Part shown: positions 51,734 through 60,957 of the stretch, in pieces
How the letters are laid out: each line of letters opens with the position of its first letter
Numbering within the stretch: the first letter of the stretch is position 1
Assembly: GCA_016342415.1 (NCBI GenBank)
Contig: JAEIOD010000010.1
Span: 23,351-87,350, forward strand
Direction: 5' to 3'
Source: Clostridiales bacterium
GTDB taxonomy: Bacteria; Bacillota; Clostridia; Peptostreptococcales; Acidaminobacteraceae
DNA: 64,000 bases
Position numbers and translations under genes: made by a program
The notes under the pieces: model-generated
What the model was told of the DNA's origin: nothing
The model's database searches: none
The model's input: only the letters and a program-made list of their open reading frames with translations

Positions 51734-52867
51734 TTATTCAGATACAACTTCATTGATTTCATTTACTAGATAAGAAAGAATAGCCAATTGCCCTGGTGAT
51801 AAGTCATGTCCAGCTCTACTTAAAATCTCTTCTAATGATAAGAATCCTTGACCAAAGTCATTTTCTCCTTCGGGTTCTTCATGAAATTCATCATTATGTT
51901 GGTTCATAAATTCTTCAAGCTCTCTTCTTAAGTTATCTGCTGCTTCAAAATCTCCCATTCTTTCAAGATTTTCAATTTCAGCTTCAGTTTCTTGAATAAT
52001 CATTTTCACATCGTCTGGTGACAGCTCTACATCCGGCTGTTCATGATGTTCACCAAAATATCCATTAAGGATTTCATCCAACTCATTTCTTAAAGTTTCT
52101 GCCGCCTCAAAGTCTCCAGCTTTTTCAAGACGTCCAATCTCAGCTTCTAATTCTTCAACCATTTTCATGTCCTCAGGAGATAATTCTCCATCAAAACCTT
52201 CATGATGCTTTTCTCCAAACTGCTCATTTAAAAAAACTTCAAGCTCATTTCTTAATGCATCGGCTGCTTCAAAATCACCCGCCTGCTCAAGACGTTCAAT
52301 CTCAGCTTCTACCTCTTCGATGATTCTATCGATAGCCTCTTGTGAGAAATCCATATCAAAATCATCTTCTCCTTGATTGTTATTTGAATCAGGATCTTCC
52401 TCACCATAAACTGCCATAAGCAATTTTTCAAGTTCAGCTCTAAGCTCGTCAGCTGATGCGTAGTCACCAATTCCTTCATATCTCATGATACGCTCTTCTA
52501 ATTTTTGAATTTGTTCTTGAATATACTCTTCATCATTCATAGACTCATTGTCATTTTCGAAGTTATCACCGAATTGCTCTTTGTATGGTGCAATTAACTC
52601 ATATACGGATTCCCATATTGCGTTTGCCTGGTCATACAAGCCAGCTGCAGTGTACTCATCAATGTTACTTAACATTACTTCTAAGTCTTCTCTGTCAGGT
52701 CCTTGGATGTATTTTGGAATCCCTCCAAGGATATCGATGGCTTTACAAACTTCCATTTCCATTATTTCCTGTGTGCACTGACCCTCTGTATCTGCAAATA
52801 CTGCAGTTCCCATTAAACATACAACTACCATCATAATACTAACCGATCTCTTAATTAAAGTTTTCAT
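51734..52867 (-). CDS. secreted UVR-like repeat protein
   Basis: 377 aa. Signal peptide ends near VFA-DT at residue 25. The mature protein consists of helical-hairpin repeats with the core AGDFEAADALRNELE: a divergent one near residues 71-102, another near 115-155, then three with an exact 54-residue period near 185, 239 and 293. The core resembles the UVR motif of UvrB/UvrC, here outside the cell and very acidic. AGGAGG precedes the ATG. It is divergent from the two-component system and carries the same promoter boxes as the 69-aa gene at 55681. Confidence 0.8.
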   Translation of the reverse strand: MKTLIKRSVSIMMVVVCLMGTAVFADTEGQCTQEIMEMEVCKAIDILGGIPKYIQGPDREDLEVMLSNIDEYTAAGLYDQANAIWESVYELIAPYKEQFGDNFENDNESMNDEEYIQEQIQKLEERIMRYEGIGDYASADELRAELEKLLMAVYGEEDPDSNNNQGEDDFDMDFSQEAIDRIIEEVEAEIERLEQAGDFEAADALRNELEVFLNEQFGEKHHEGFDGELSPEDMKMVEELEAEIGRLEKAGDFEAAETLRNELDEILNGYFGEHHEQPDVELSPDDVKMIIQETEAEIENLERMGDFEAADNLRRELEEFMNQHNDEFHEEPEGENDFGQGFLSLEEILSRAGHDLSPGQLAILSYLVNEINEVVSE

Positions 52868-52981
52868 AATTCATCCTCCTCATTTGTTTTATTAATTTAT
52901 TACAACTTCCACATCCATTCTTTAACGTCTCTGACTTACAAGACTATAAGTCGTTTGTGTCTGTTGTATTTCCCTTTGATG

Positions 52982-53018
52982 TTTATAGATTAGACCTTAA
53001 ATGTGTAAAAGTTGTGTA
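52982..53018 (-). promoter_or_regulatory. promoter with PhoB-like direct repeats, UVR-like repeat gene
   Basis: On the minus strand, TACACA occurs twice with 11-bp spacing (53018-53013 and 53007-53002). -35 TTTACA (53009-53004) overlaps the second copy; -10 TATAAA is at 52987-52982 after a 16-bp spacer. The same arrangement recurs at 55938-55974. Confidence 0.7.
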
Positions 53019-53149
53019 TATGATGAGAACAAAATCTGACCATTATATATATTGGTATTTTTTTTTGATCACTGTATCTTATAGGACTTTATGGGTATAA
53101 TGATGAGTAATAACAAAATAAAAACTTAAAAAGCTGTGGAGGTACAAAT
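53019..53149 (+). promoter_or_regulatory. upstream region of the two-component operon
   Basis: TATAAT at 53096-53101, with the imperfect direct repeat CTTATAGGA / CTTTATGGG just before it, where a -35 would lie. This suggests an activator-dependent promoter. GGAGG precedes the response regulator ATG. Confidence 0.45.
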
Positions 53150-53827
53150 ATGAGCAAGATTCTCGTCATTGAAGATGAATTGAAAATACAAAACATTATA
53201 AAAGACTTTTTTGAACAAGAAGGTTTTCAAATCACAATCGCATCAGATGGCTATGAAGGATGGATGACATTTGAAGAAGATCACTTCGACCTTGTCATCC
53301 TTGATGTCATGATGCCAGAAATGGATGGTTGGTCAGTCTGCAAGAGAATTAGAAAGACAAGCGATGTGCCTATCATCATGCTTACAGCACGCGCAGAAGA
53401 GGATGATAAGCTAATGGGCTTTGAACTCAAGGCTGATGACTATGTCACAAAACCTTTCAGTCCAAAGGTGCTTGTTGCCAGAACCAAGATGCTTCTCAGT
53501 CGTACTCATGGTACTGTACTGGGATCAGATAACATTCTAAGTGCAGGAGGTATAGAAGTTCACAAAGGATACCGACGAGTCACCATAGATGACAATGAAA
53601 TCAAGTTACAGCCCAAGGAATATGATATACTTCTACTTTTCTTGGAAAACATCAATCAGGTCTTCTCAAGAGACCAATTGCTGAGTAAAATATGGGGCTA
53701 TGAATACGGTGGTGATACACGTGTGGTCGATACTCAGATAAAGAAACTTAGAAAAAGTCTTAATGATCGTTCCCACTATATCCGTACGATATTTGGGGTG
53801 GGCTACAAGTTCGAGGTGAGAGACTAA
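53150..53827 (+). CDS. OmpR/PhoB-family response regulator
   Basis: 225 aa. Receiver domain with phospho-acceptor Asp52 (LVILDVMMPEMDGW), Thr near 79 and Lys101 (VTKPF). C-terminal winged helix about 130-225 (LQPKEYDILLLFLENINQVFSRDQLL). The stop overlaps the kinase start by one base. Its probable targets are the flanking genes at 51734 and 55681, which share 11-bp-spaced direct repeats, the usual site type for this family (inference). Confidence 0.93.
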   Translation: MSKILVIEDELKIQNIIKDFFEQEGFQITIASDGYEGWMTFEEDHFDLVILDVMMPEMDGWSVCKRIRKTSDVPIIMLTARAEEDDKLMGFELKADDYVTKPFSPKVLVARTKMLLSRTHGTVLGSDNILSAGGIEVHKGYRRVTIDDNEIKLQPKEYDILLLFLENINQVFSRDQLLSKIWGYEYGGDTRVVDTQIKKLRKSLNDRSHYIRTIFGVGYKFEVRD

Positions 53828-55620
53828 TGAAAATAGGCATTAAGAAGAAGATTTTTATTTTTACATCAAGTCTATTCATCATTGTCCTTGTAATTCTACT
53901 GTTAATCCAGTCATTTGTAATAGGTGATTTCTTTCAAAGACGACAACTAAATGCTATTGAAAATGCAGTTAACGATCTCGTCAGTCAAACTTTCGAATCC
54001 GACGAGGCTGACAGAGAAATATATAGACTTGCATCAGAATTCAGTTTGAGGCACAATACACCTTTCGTCATTATCGATCCTGAGAAAAGTTTCTTTGAAC
54101 AATTGCATTCACCAAGTAATACACTCCTTGTACAGACCGATGAAGGCCAAGTGTTCAATCTTGTGATAGATGGATTCAATCCAGATGAACTTAACAGATT
54201 TGATGATGGGAAATGGATTGAATTCTCAGGCTTTCGAATGGATGAACAGAACCTCAGAGCTTTTTTCATAGAAACAGAAGGTGCTGCATTAGATTTAGAG
54301 AACACATATCGTAACAGCGATATGCCTATCGAGGAATTCGAAGAGATGATGTCGGAATTTGCTGATAGAGACGTTATCAGTGGCCATGGTGAAATCATAT
54401 TCAACAATACTAGAAACTTAGATACTCAGGCAAGTCAGAAGCTAATCGGATACCATAGCGATCAGATTGAAGCATTCTTGATGGAATACGGGCTTGAATC
54501 ATTTTTTGATAGTGACGAACTCAGAATATATGATTTCGAGGATGAGTGGGCTTCCACTCATAATCGACTCATTGTTCGTCCGATATTCTTCCCAGATGGA
54601 AAGGATTATCTTTTAATTGCAATCATCTCAATGTCCAATACCGAATCGATAGTATCCATCTTTCAAGAATTTTATTGGGTAAACTTCGCTATAGCCATTG
54701 TCATATGCTTCATTGCCACTTTCTTTTATGCGAATCGATTCTCAAAACCCATTCAGGATATGGAATCTATAGCCAAAGATATGGTAAACATGGATTTTAG
54801 TCGACAGATCAAGATTGATTCAAAAGATGAAATTGGTAGTTTGGCAAATAGTTTGAATATGTTATCCAAAGCCCTTGAAGATAAAATCCTAGCTTTGGAA
54901 AATGCAAATACAAAACTTACTGATGAAATCGAATTCAAGACACAACAAGAAGAGATTAGAAAGACATTTGTTGCAAATGTCTCTCATGAGTTGAAAACAC
55001 CAATTACCATTATGAAAGGCATACTTGAAGGCATCAAAGAAGGTTTGTATGATGATCCAACTCATCTGCAATCAGCTCTTGATGAAGCAAATAGAATGGA
55101 AAGACTCGTCTTTGATATGCTTGAAATATCAAAGTACGAAGCCAAAGGGATTGAATTAACGCCATCCATCTTTTGTTTAGATGAAAGTGTCAATCGTATC
55201 TACAGACGATTTAAAAACATAGCCACCAGAAAAGGTGTGAATTTGACCTTTCATCTAGATGAGGGTTTTGTAAACGCTGATCAAGAAAAACTGGAGCTAG
55301 TCCTAGAGAATTTGATTTCAAATGCTATAAGGTATTGTAACAATTATGGCAACATCACAATACAGACAAATTCAAAATCAGACTCTATTTATTTCGCAAT
55401 TACCAATGATGGTCCCGAAATTCAAGAAGAGGCAATGGAATCCATCTGGAAACCCTTTTATCGTGTGGAGACTTCCAGAAACCGTGCTAAAGGTGGAACC
55501 GGTTTAGGTCTTGTTATTGTCAAGACCATACTTGAAGCACACAATGCTGGTTTTGGTGTGATGAACACTCCAGAAGGTGTATGTTTCTGGTTTGAAATAT
55601 CTCGTGTTATAGAATTGTAA
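53827..55620 (+). CDS. membrane sensor histidine kinase
   Basis: 597 aa. First membrane helix about residues 9-29, a large extracellular sensor of about 250 residues, second helix about 283-302, HAMP about 303-352, coiled coil, then HisKA with the phospho-His about 387 in VSHELKTP. The ATPase domain has NLISNAIRYCN near 498 and GGTGLGLVIVKT near 556. The extracellular part is acidic and has no recognised domain. Partner of the response regulator just upstream. Confidence 0.93.
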   Translation: MKIGIKKKIFIFTSSLFIIVLVILLLIQSFVIGDFFQRRQLNAIENAVNDLVSQTFESDEADREIYRLASEFSLRHNTPFVIIDPEKSFFEQLHSPSNTLLVQTDEGQVFNLVIDGFNPDELNRFDDGKWIEFSGFRMDEQNLRAFFIETEGAALDLENTYRNSDMPIEEFEEMMSEFADRDVISGHGEIIFNNTRNLDTQASQKLIGYHSDQIEAFLMEYGLESFFDSDELRIYDFEDEWASTHNRLIVRPIFFPDGKDYLLIAIISMSNTESIVSIFQEFYWVNFAIAIVICFIATFFYANRFSKPIQDMESIAKDMVNMDFSRQIKIDSKDEIGSLANSLNMLSKALEDKILALENANTKLTDEIEFKTQQEEIRKTFVANVSHELKTPITIMKGILEGIKEGLYDDPTHLQSALDEANRMERLVFDMLEISKYEAKGIELTPSIFCLDESVNRIYRRFKNIATRKGVNLTFHLDEGFVNADQEKLELVLENLISNAIRYCNNYGNITIQTNSKSDSIYFAITNDGPEIQEEAMESIWKPFYRVETSRNRAKGGTGLGLVIVKTILEAHNAGFGVMNTPEGVCFWFEISRVIEL

Positions 55621-55648
55621 AAAGAGCGGATTAACTCCGCTCTTTTAC
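55620..55648. terminator. bidirectional terminator after the two-component operon
   Basis: Perfect 10-bp stem AAAGAGCGGA / TCCGCTCTTT with loop TTAAC and T tracts on both strands. It can also end the convergent 69-aa gene. Confidence 0.92.
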
Positions 55649-55680
55649 GATTTGATTTAAGTTCAAAATCTATTAATAGA

Positions 55681-55890
55681 TTATTTGAGTTTTTTCCTTT
55701 TTAGTTTCTTTAAATCCTTTTGATCAACAATCCATTCCTCTATATAACCACAGTCACAGCATATAAAACGAGCAGTAGAAGCGACTGATAACGCAGAAAT
55801 TCGTATTGGTGTAAACTGTTGCCCCATCGAGTTATCCAGTACTACAACGGCTTCAGATCCGCACTTTACACATATACCAGTATTTTTCAT
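55681..55890 (-). CDS. 69-aa zinc-ribbon-like protein
   Basis: Starts at ATG 55890, 7 bases after AGAGG. Two Cys pairs: CVKCGS at about residues 7-12 and CCDCGY near 44-49, giving a four-Cys zinc ribbon; the C-terminus is very basic (KKLKRKKLK). Function unknown; possibly nucleic-acid binding. It converges on the histidine kinase gene, and its promoter duplicates that of the secreted repeat protein gene, so it is probably a second target of the two-component system. Confidence 0.8.
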   Translation of the reverse strand: MKNTGICVKCGSEAVVVLDNSMGQQFTPIRISALSVASTARFICCDCGYIEEWIVDQKDLKKLKRKKLK

Positions 55891-55937
55891 ATCCATACCT
55901 CTCTTTCAGTTTTTCAATTTTCCGATTGGTTTTCTTA

Positions 55938-55974
55938 AATATAGATTATGCTGAAAATGTGTAAAATTTGTGTA
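55938..55974 (-). promoter_or_regulatory. promoter with PhoB-like direct repeats, 69-aa gene
   Basis: On the minus strand, TACACA occurs twice with 11-bp spacing (55974-55969 and 55963-55958). -35 TTTACA (55965-55960), 16-bp spacer, -10 TATATT (55943-55938). Element order and spacing are identical to the promoter at 52982-53018. Confidence 0.7.
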
Positions 55975-56357
55975 CTTTTCTAAAACAAAATATGAATAAG
56001 CTGTTTATCCAAGCTAGGACAGTCTCTAAGATAACTGATAATTTTTCTTTGACCCACTGGTGTCATATGAAGTGGTCAACTAGAGAAGAATCATTAGTTT
56101 ATACTATATATTTTACCAAAAGGCCAATCGTTTGATCACCTTAATCAGGAGACCTATTGGCTGGATAGTCATATAAGCGAAAACAAGGGCGGATATTTAT
56201 TAAAAAACGCTAAACACACAAGATCTGATACAGATGAGTTCATCGACTTATAAAGAGAATAAAAATTGAGTCTTATATGTTATAATCATGAATAATAAAA
56301 TTGACTTTCTACTTATTCATATGATTTAATTAACCGCATAGCAATAAACAGTCTTCA
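55975..56357. other. long intergenic region
   Basis: No supportable gene. Contains TTGACC...GGTCAA-type inverted arms around 56057-56086 (TTGACCCACT / AGTGGTCAA with a bulge) and an imperfect dyad ATCATGAATAA / TTATTCATATGAT at about 56286-56328, which may help end the flavoprotein transcript. A TATAAT occurs near 56281 without a good -35. Confidence 0.45.
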
Positions 56358-59048
56358 CTATTCACCTTTTAATGCTTTTTGAAGTTTATGGACTACAAGT
56401 CTACCTTGACGTTTGATCATATTCTTCATCACAACACCTTTTAGATCTTCAAAAGGTACTGTATCCTCATCATATTTACGCTTAAGTGATATGGCGTCAA
56501 ATTTACAGCGTGTAGTACATGCACCACACCCTACACAAATGTACTCATCTACCGTCGTTGTGCCACAGCCCAAGCATCTTTCTGTTTCTTTTTGTACTTG
56601 CTCCTTCGTAAACGTGCCTCTTAGGTCGTTGAAGGATTCCTTTGCGATACTCCCATCCACATGATCAATATGCTGTCTACCTGTATTATCATAACTATCT
56701 ATAATCAGTGACGATTTATCAAAAGCTTTATATTCTCTTCGGTCACGCCCGATAACAAGACTCTGCCCCGGTTGAACAAAGCGGTGAATAGAAATCGCGG
56801 CTTCTTTTCCAAGTGCAATTGCATCTATAGCGAATCTTGGTCCTGTAGCAGCATCACCGCCAACAAAAATATCCGGTTCGTCCGTTTGAAGAGTAAATGT
56901 ATCTATTTCTGCTATTCCATTGCTTTTCAGTTTTACCATTGAGTCATCAAGAAGGCTTCCCCACTCCATAACCTGACCGATTGCTATCAGGATGTGATCT
57001 GCAGCAACTTTCAGAGTCTGTTCTTCATCGTATATAGGAGCAAACTCACCTTGATTGTTAAAAACAGATACACATTTCTTAAACTCCATGCCTACGACCT
57101 TATTGTTCTGAACCAGAATTTTTTTAGGTGCCCAAGAAGGATTAATCGTGACACCCTCGGTGTTTGCTTCTTCAATTTCATCATCATGTGCAGGCATTTC
57201 TTCACTGTTTTCCAGACAGAACATGCTGACTTCAGTTTCTCTTGCTCTAACAGCCGTTCTAGCTACATCAACAGCTACATTGCCGCCACCAATGACAATC
57301 ACTTGGCCGTTGATTTTAATATCATGATCTAAATTGACTTCCCTAAGGAAATCCACTCCGGTCATTACGCCTTTCGCATCTTCATCTTCTAAGCCTAATT
57401 TACGACCACCTTGTGCTCCTATTGCCATATAAAACGCCTCATAACCATCATTTCTAAGTTCAGGAATGGTTACATCTTTACCAACTTCTACTCCTGTTTT
57501 AAAAGTGACACCCATCTCACGAAGTATATCTATTTCTGCATTAATAATGTTTTTCTCTAATCTATAATTTGGAATTCCAAGTGTCAACATACCACCTAGG
57601 ACATTCTGTTTTTCAAAAACAGTGACTTCATAACCATCAATTGCCAAGTAATAAGCACAAGAAAGACCCGATGGTCCAGCACCAATAACAGCTATTTTTT
57701 TACCATAATTATTGCGTTTTTTAGGAATATAACGATGTTCAGCATTCAAATCCTGTTCGGCGATGAATTTCTTTATCTCATCGACTGAAACGGGATCATC
57801 AATATCACCGCGAGTACATTCATCTTCACATTTCCTTGGACAAACACGTCCACAGATTGCCGGAAATGGATTTTCATGTTTGATTAATTCAAGAGCTTCA
57901 TTATATTTCCCTTGTGCTGCAAGCTTGATATACCCCTGAACAGAGATATGTGCAGGACAGTTGGTCTTGCAAGGACTTGTACCTGAATCCACTACATTTT
58001 TTCTGTTGATACGGTAATCCTTATTGTATTTTTCCGGCCCCCATTTTGTATTGGCAGGCGTGTCTGTCATCATAGGTATATCTACTGGCATACTTGAACA
58101 AATCTTTTGTCCCAATTTTGCAGCATTGGTTGGACATACTTCTACACACTCTCCACAAGCCACACATTTCTCAACATCTATTGTGGATACGTAGTTGGAT
58201 CTGACAAAATCATTATTGAAAAACATGGATGCGTTTCTTAGAGACAGACAAGAACAACCGCAACAATTGCAAATTGCATGGGTTTTTCCTGGACCATCGA
58301 CATTGGGAATCGAATGCATGAGGCCATTTTCCTCTGCTCTTTTTATGATTTCAAAAGCTTCTTCTCTAGTAATTTCACGACCTTTACCGGTTTTAATATA
58401 ATACTTGGCTGCTTTGCCCATCTGAATACACATGTCCTCTTTCAAATGACCACACCCTTCTCCTGCTACTTCCCTGGCAGTTCTACAGGAGCAATCTGAA
58501 ACTGAGAATACATCATTGTCATTTAGAAATTTGCTCACTTCTTCATAAGACGCACGTTTCGAATTACCTGAAATTGCAGATTCGATTGGTATAACACGCA
58601 TAGGACCTTTTCCAATCGGAAAAATCCCCGTCGCCTGCGGTCCTTTTCTTTGGCCGTATTTATCAAACGCTAGTGCCAACTGGGGAAACTCTGCCACGAG
58701 TTCACGGTTATTTGCAATTAGTTCAAAGTGCCCTGGTACCCAAAGTTCAAACCAGTAATGGTCCACTCCGTCAATCTCATTAACAATGCATACACCTTTC
58801 CAAGCCAAGTCTTCCAATATCTGTGAGACCTCAGAAAGTGGCCTACCAGAAAGCTTTGCTACTTCCATAGAAGATTTGGGATCTCTAAACTTTAGGTATA
58901 ATGCTATTTCCGCCATTTCATTTGTGACAATCGGTTCCAAAATTTCATACTCTGGATATTCATACTTAATGCCATGTTTCGATCCCATTTTCACACGACT
59001 GATCTTGTTTGCCAGTTCTAATACTTTCAACTTATGTTCCATAACCAT
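56358..59048 (-). CDS. large Fe-S flavoprotein, GltD/NfnB-like C-terminus
   Basis: 896 aa. An N-terminal winged-helix-like region is at about residues 30-115. Cys clusters follow near 190-207 (DCSCRTAREVAGEGCGH) and 258-270 (CNCCGCSC), with a ferredoxin motif CVACGECVEVCP near 296. The GltD-like half starts with CKTNCPAHI; FAD-binding VIGAGPSGLSCAYYLA is near 453 and the second nucleotide-binding VIVIGGGNVAVDVA near 582. Closing Cys motifs are CLGCGTT and CVGCGACTTRC near 826-850. NAD(P)H-linked electron transfer in the cytoplasm, possibly bifurcating; partner unknown. Divergent from a LysR regulator. Confidence 0.87.
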   Translation of the reverse strand: MVMEHKLKVLELANKISRVKMGSKHGIKYEYPEYEILEPIVTNEMAEIALYLKFRDPKSSMEVAKLSGRPLSEVSQILEDLAWKGVCIVNEIDGVDHYWFELWVPGHFELIANNRELVAEFPQLALAFDKYGQRKGPQATGIFPIGKGPMRVIPIESAISGNSKRASYEEVSKFLNDNDVFSVSDCSCRTAREVAGEGCGHLKEDMCIQMGKAAKYYIKTGKGREITREEAFEIIKRAEENGLMHSIPNVDGPGKTHAICNCCGCSCLSLRNASMFFNNDFVRSNYVSTIDVEKCVACGECVEVCPTNAAKLGQKICSSMPVDIPMMTDTPANTKWGPEKYNKDYRINRKNVVDSGTSPCKTNCPAHISVQGYIKLAAQGKYNEALELIKHENPFPAICGRVCPRKCEDECTRGDIDDPVSVDEIKKFIAEQDLNAEHRYIPKKRNNYGKKIAVIGAGPSGLSCAYYLAIDGYEVTVFEKQNVLGGMLTLGIPNYRLEKNIINAEIDILREMGVTFKTGVEVGKDVTIPELRNDGYEAFYMAIGAQGGRKLGLEDEDAKGVMTGVDFLREVNLDHDIKINGQVIVIGGGNVAVDVARTAVRARETEVSMFCLENSEEMPAHDDEIEEANTEGVTINPSWAPKKILVQNNKVVGMEFKKCVSVFNNQGEFAPIYDEEQTLKVAADHILIAIGQVMEWGSLLDDSMVKLKSNGIAEIDTFTLQTDEPDIFVGGDAATGPRFAIDAIALGKEAAISIHRFVQPGQSLVIGRDRREYKAFDKSSLIIDSYDNTGRQHIDHVDGSIAKESFNDLRGTFTKEQVQKETERCLGCGTTTVDEYICVGCGACTTRCKFDAISLKRKYDEDTVPFEDLKGVVMKNMIKRQGRLVVHKLQKALKGE

Positions 59049-59120
59049 TTACCACATCTCCCTATAGTTTTATATATTATTATATGATAAAATTTTATCA
59101 AACAAAGGTACCGTTGAAAA

Positions 59121-59157
59121 ACAATGCTTTGTTTACATCCACAACAAATTGTTGTAG
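59121..59157. promoter_or_regulatory. probable LysR binding region
   Basis: Two dyads in the divergent promoter region: AAACAA-TGCT-TTGTTT (59121-59136) and ACAACAA-A-TTGTTGT (59143-59157). The spacing of related half-sites is typical of LysR-type recognition and activation sites. Confidence 0.55.
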
Positions 59158-59193
59158 ACAATCACTATATTATTTATAGAGGGAGCTACCATT

Positions 59194-60099
59194 ATGCATA
59201 TGCGTTATATTGAATCTCTGTTAACTTTATATGATGAAATGAACATATCAAAGGCCAGTCAAAAACTGTTCATTTCTCAACAAGGACTAAGTCGTCAAAT
59301 CCAGACTTTAGAAAAAGAACTTGGAACCATTCTTTTCAAGAGAGCTAAAACAGGTGTAATACCAACGGATATCTGCATCAAGCTCCATCCACACTTTATT
59401 CAAATGCATGAAAATTATGCACAAGCAAAAGATCTGATTCAACATCATTCAACTAACCTTAAAAAGCCCATCACAATTGCTTTTGCCTATGGCATCTCAC
59501 GTGGATTAAATACCGAAGTGATTCTGAATTTCCAACTGGAAAATCCGGATGTTCGATTCAAAATCAAAGAATGGTCCAAAAAGAAGTGTATCGATAAATT
59601 ACTCGAAAATGAAGCTGATATCGCATTTCTAGTCAATCCTTTTGACTTAAGCTTGTTTGAAACACATTTACTAGCAGAAGGTTATATGTATGTAGCCATT
59701 CATAAGAATCATCCCCTTGCAATAAAGGAGACCATTGATTTCTCTCAACTCGATGGACAAACCATCATCACAGGTTCTGAAGATAACGCACTCAGAGAAC
59801 TTTTTGATCATTATTGCCAGTTAACTGACAGTCATCCAAATATCATGTTCTCATCAAGTTACAGTTTGGATATCATTAACTCAACAACAGAGAATGTGAT
59901 TATGGCAACTGTTACACCAATCATGTCAGAAAAAATAACCAACCCAAATATAAAAATCATTCGATTGATGACACCCGAACCGGGAAATCTATATTGTTGC
60001 ACCTCAAAAAACAGAAAAAAATCAAAAGATTTATTGTGTGTCGTTGATTTTATTAAACACTATTTCAGTACCATAAAAATAATAAAGATTAATTCATAA
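59194..60099 (+). CDS. LysR-family transcriptional regulator
   Basis: 301 aa, normal length. N-terminal HTH (LYDEMNISKASQKLFISQQGLSRQIQTLEKELG at residues 12-44), then the two-lobed effector-binding domain to about 295. Divergent from the large Fe-S flavoprotein gene, its likely target. GGGAG precedes the ATG. The effector is unknown. Confidence 0.92.
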   Translation: MHMRYIESLLTLYDEMNISKASQKLFISQQGLSRQIQTLEKELGTILFKRAKTGVIPTDICIKLHPHFIQMHENYAQAKDLIQHHSTNLKKPITIAFAYGISRGLNTEVILNFQLENPDVRFKIKEWSKKKCIDKLLENEADIAFLVNPFDLSLFETHLLAEGYMYVAIHKNHPLAIKETIDFSQLDGQTIITGSEDNALRELFDHYCQLTDSHPNIMFSSSYSLDIINSTTENVIMATVTPIMSEKITNPNIKIIRLMTPEPGNLYCCTSKNRKKSKDLLCVVDFIKHYFSTIKIIKINS

Positions 60100-60134
60100 A
60101 AATAAGCAAGTTGCATGAGGCAACTTGCTTATTT
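60100..60134. terminator. bidirectional terminator
   Basis: Perfect 15-bp stem AAATAAGCAAGTTGC / GCAACTTGCTTATTT with loop ATGAG, between convergent genes. Confidence 0.92.
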
Positions 60135-60957
60135 ATATACTTTCATGTAGTGGTAAAATTTCTGTCTTGTATGTCCCAGCCTTTATCTGCCAAGCATACC
60201 AAGTTAGATAAGCGACGCCCAAAACCAAGTTTAGCGCACCCCAGCCCCATAAAACCTTCTCGTTATAGATAGCTGAAGCATCCATAACGTTCAGGAAAAG
60301 TTCTGGTCTGATTGCTCTAATAATCAAATGGGCAATTAACGAATATATTCTTGCTGTCATGTATAATTCTGGTTTTCCTTTAATGATTGGATAAACCACT
60401 GCTGCTAACAGGATACAACATGAAGAGAAAAAGTATGCTGGGCTTTCACCATAAACAAAACAGGCATTCCAAGTGGTATAAAGCAAACTCCATCCAACTG
60501 TGGTATAAGCAAGTATATCACCATACTTTTCTTTTGATACTTCCCAATACTTAGTGGGCCAAGGTATTGTTAGAATTAAAATAATCCCAGGTAGAACATT
60601 TAAATAATGGCCCAGAGCCAAATCTTTAAGAGTTGCTTCTAGAATATTCAGACTGATTACCCCATAGAAAAAGTAAAGAACCCAACTGCCTCTAAATACC
60701 TGCCAATAGGATTCTCTTTTCTCGTAATTGGCAATTCTCGTAAAACCTAAAATTATAACCGGAATCAGAACACTTAACATCTTAACCCATCTGAACCACC
60801 CCGACACACTTCCAATCCAAAACGGAATGGTCAAAAGTGATGCCAACCATAAGTAATGAGAAAAAATATACTTCCTACGCATTAATTCAATAAGTCCTAT
60901 CAGCAGCAAAAAATAGCCTGCCATTGACAATACATACACAATAATTGATGACTCCAT
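60133..60957 (-). CDS. DUF5692-like membrane protein, second copy
   Basis: 274 aa, about eight to nine helices, Trp/Tyr rich. Shares blocks with the 311-aa protein at 30496: WVKMLSVL / WVKTYSVL, LNILEATLKD / LNILEAAIRD, and the WNACFVYGES...SSCCILLAA block aligned with the YNCISDHSFYCGLALLLAC block of the other. AAGGGGG precedes the ATG. Single gene. Function unknown; the copies have diverged strongly, so they may not be redundant. Confidence 0.72.
   Translation of the reverse strand: MESSIIVYVLSMAGYFLLLIGLIELMRRKYIFSHYLWLASLLTIPFWIGSVSGWFRWVKMLSVLIPVIILGFTRIANYEKRESYWQVFRGSWVLYFFYGVISLNILEATLKDLALGHYLNVLPGIILILTIPWPTKYWEVSKEKYGDILAYTTVGWSLLYTTWNACFVYGESPAYFFSSCCILLAAVVYPIIKGKPELYMTARIYSLIAHLIIRAIRPELFLNVMDASAIYNEKVLWGWGALNLVLGVAYLTWYAWQIKAGTYKTEILPLHESI

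Noticed and set aside
53985..54407. 140-codon frame on the minus strand
   Set aside because: Antisense shadow of the histidine kinase sensor domain; Ser-rich composition typical of reverse-frame reading.
55975..56357. Small gene or insertion sequence in this gap
   Set aside because: Frames are short and lack ribosome sites; the bulged TTGACC/GGTCAA arms are not accompanied by any transposase sequence.
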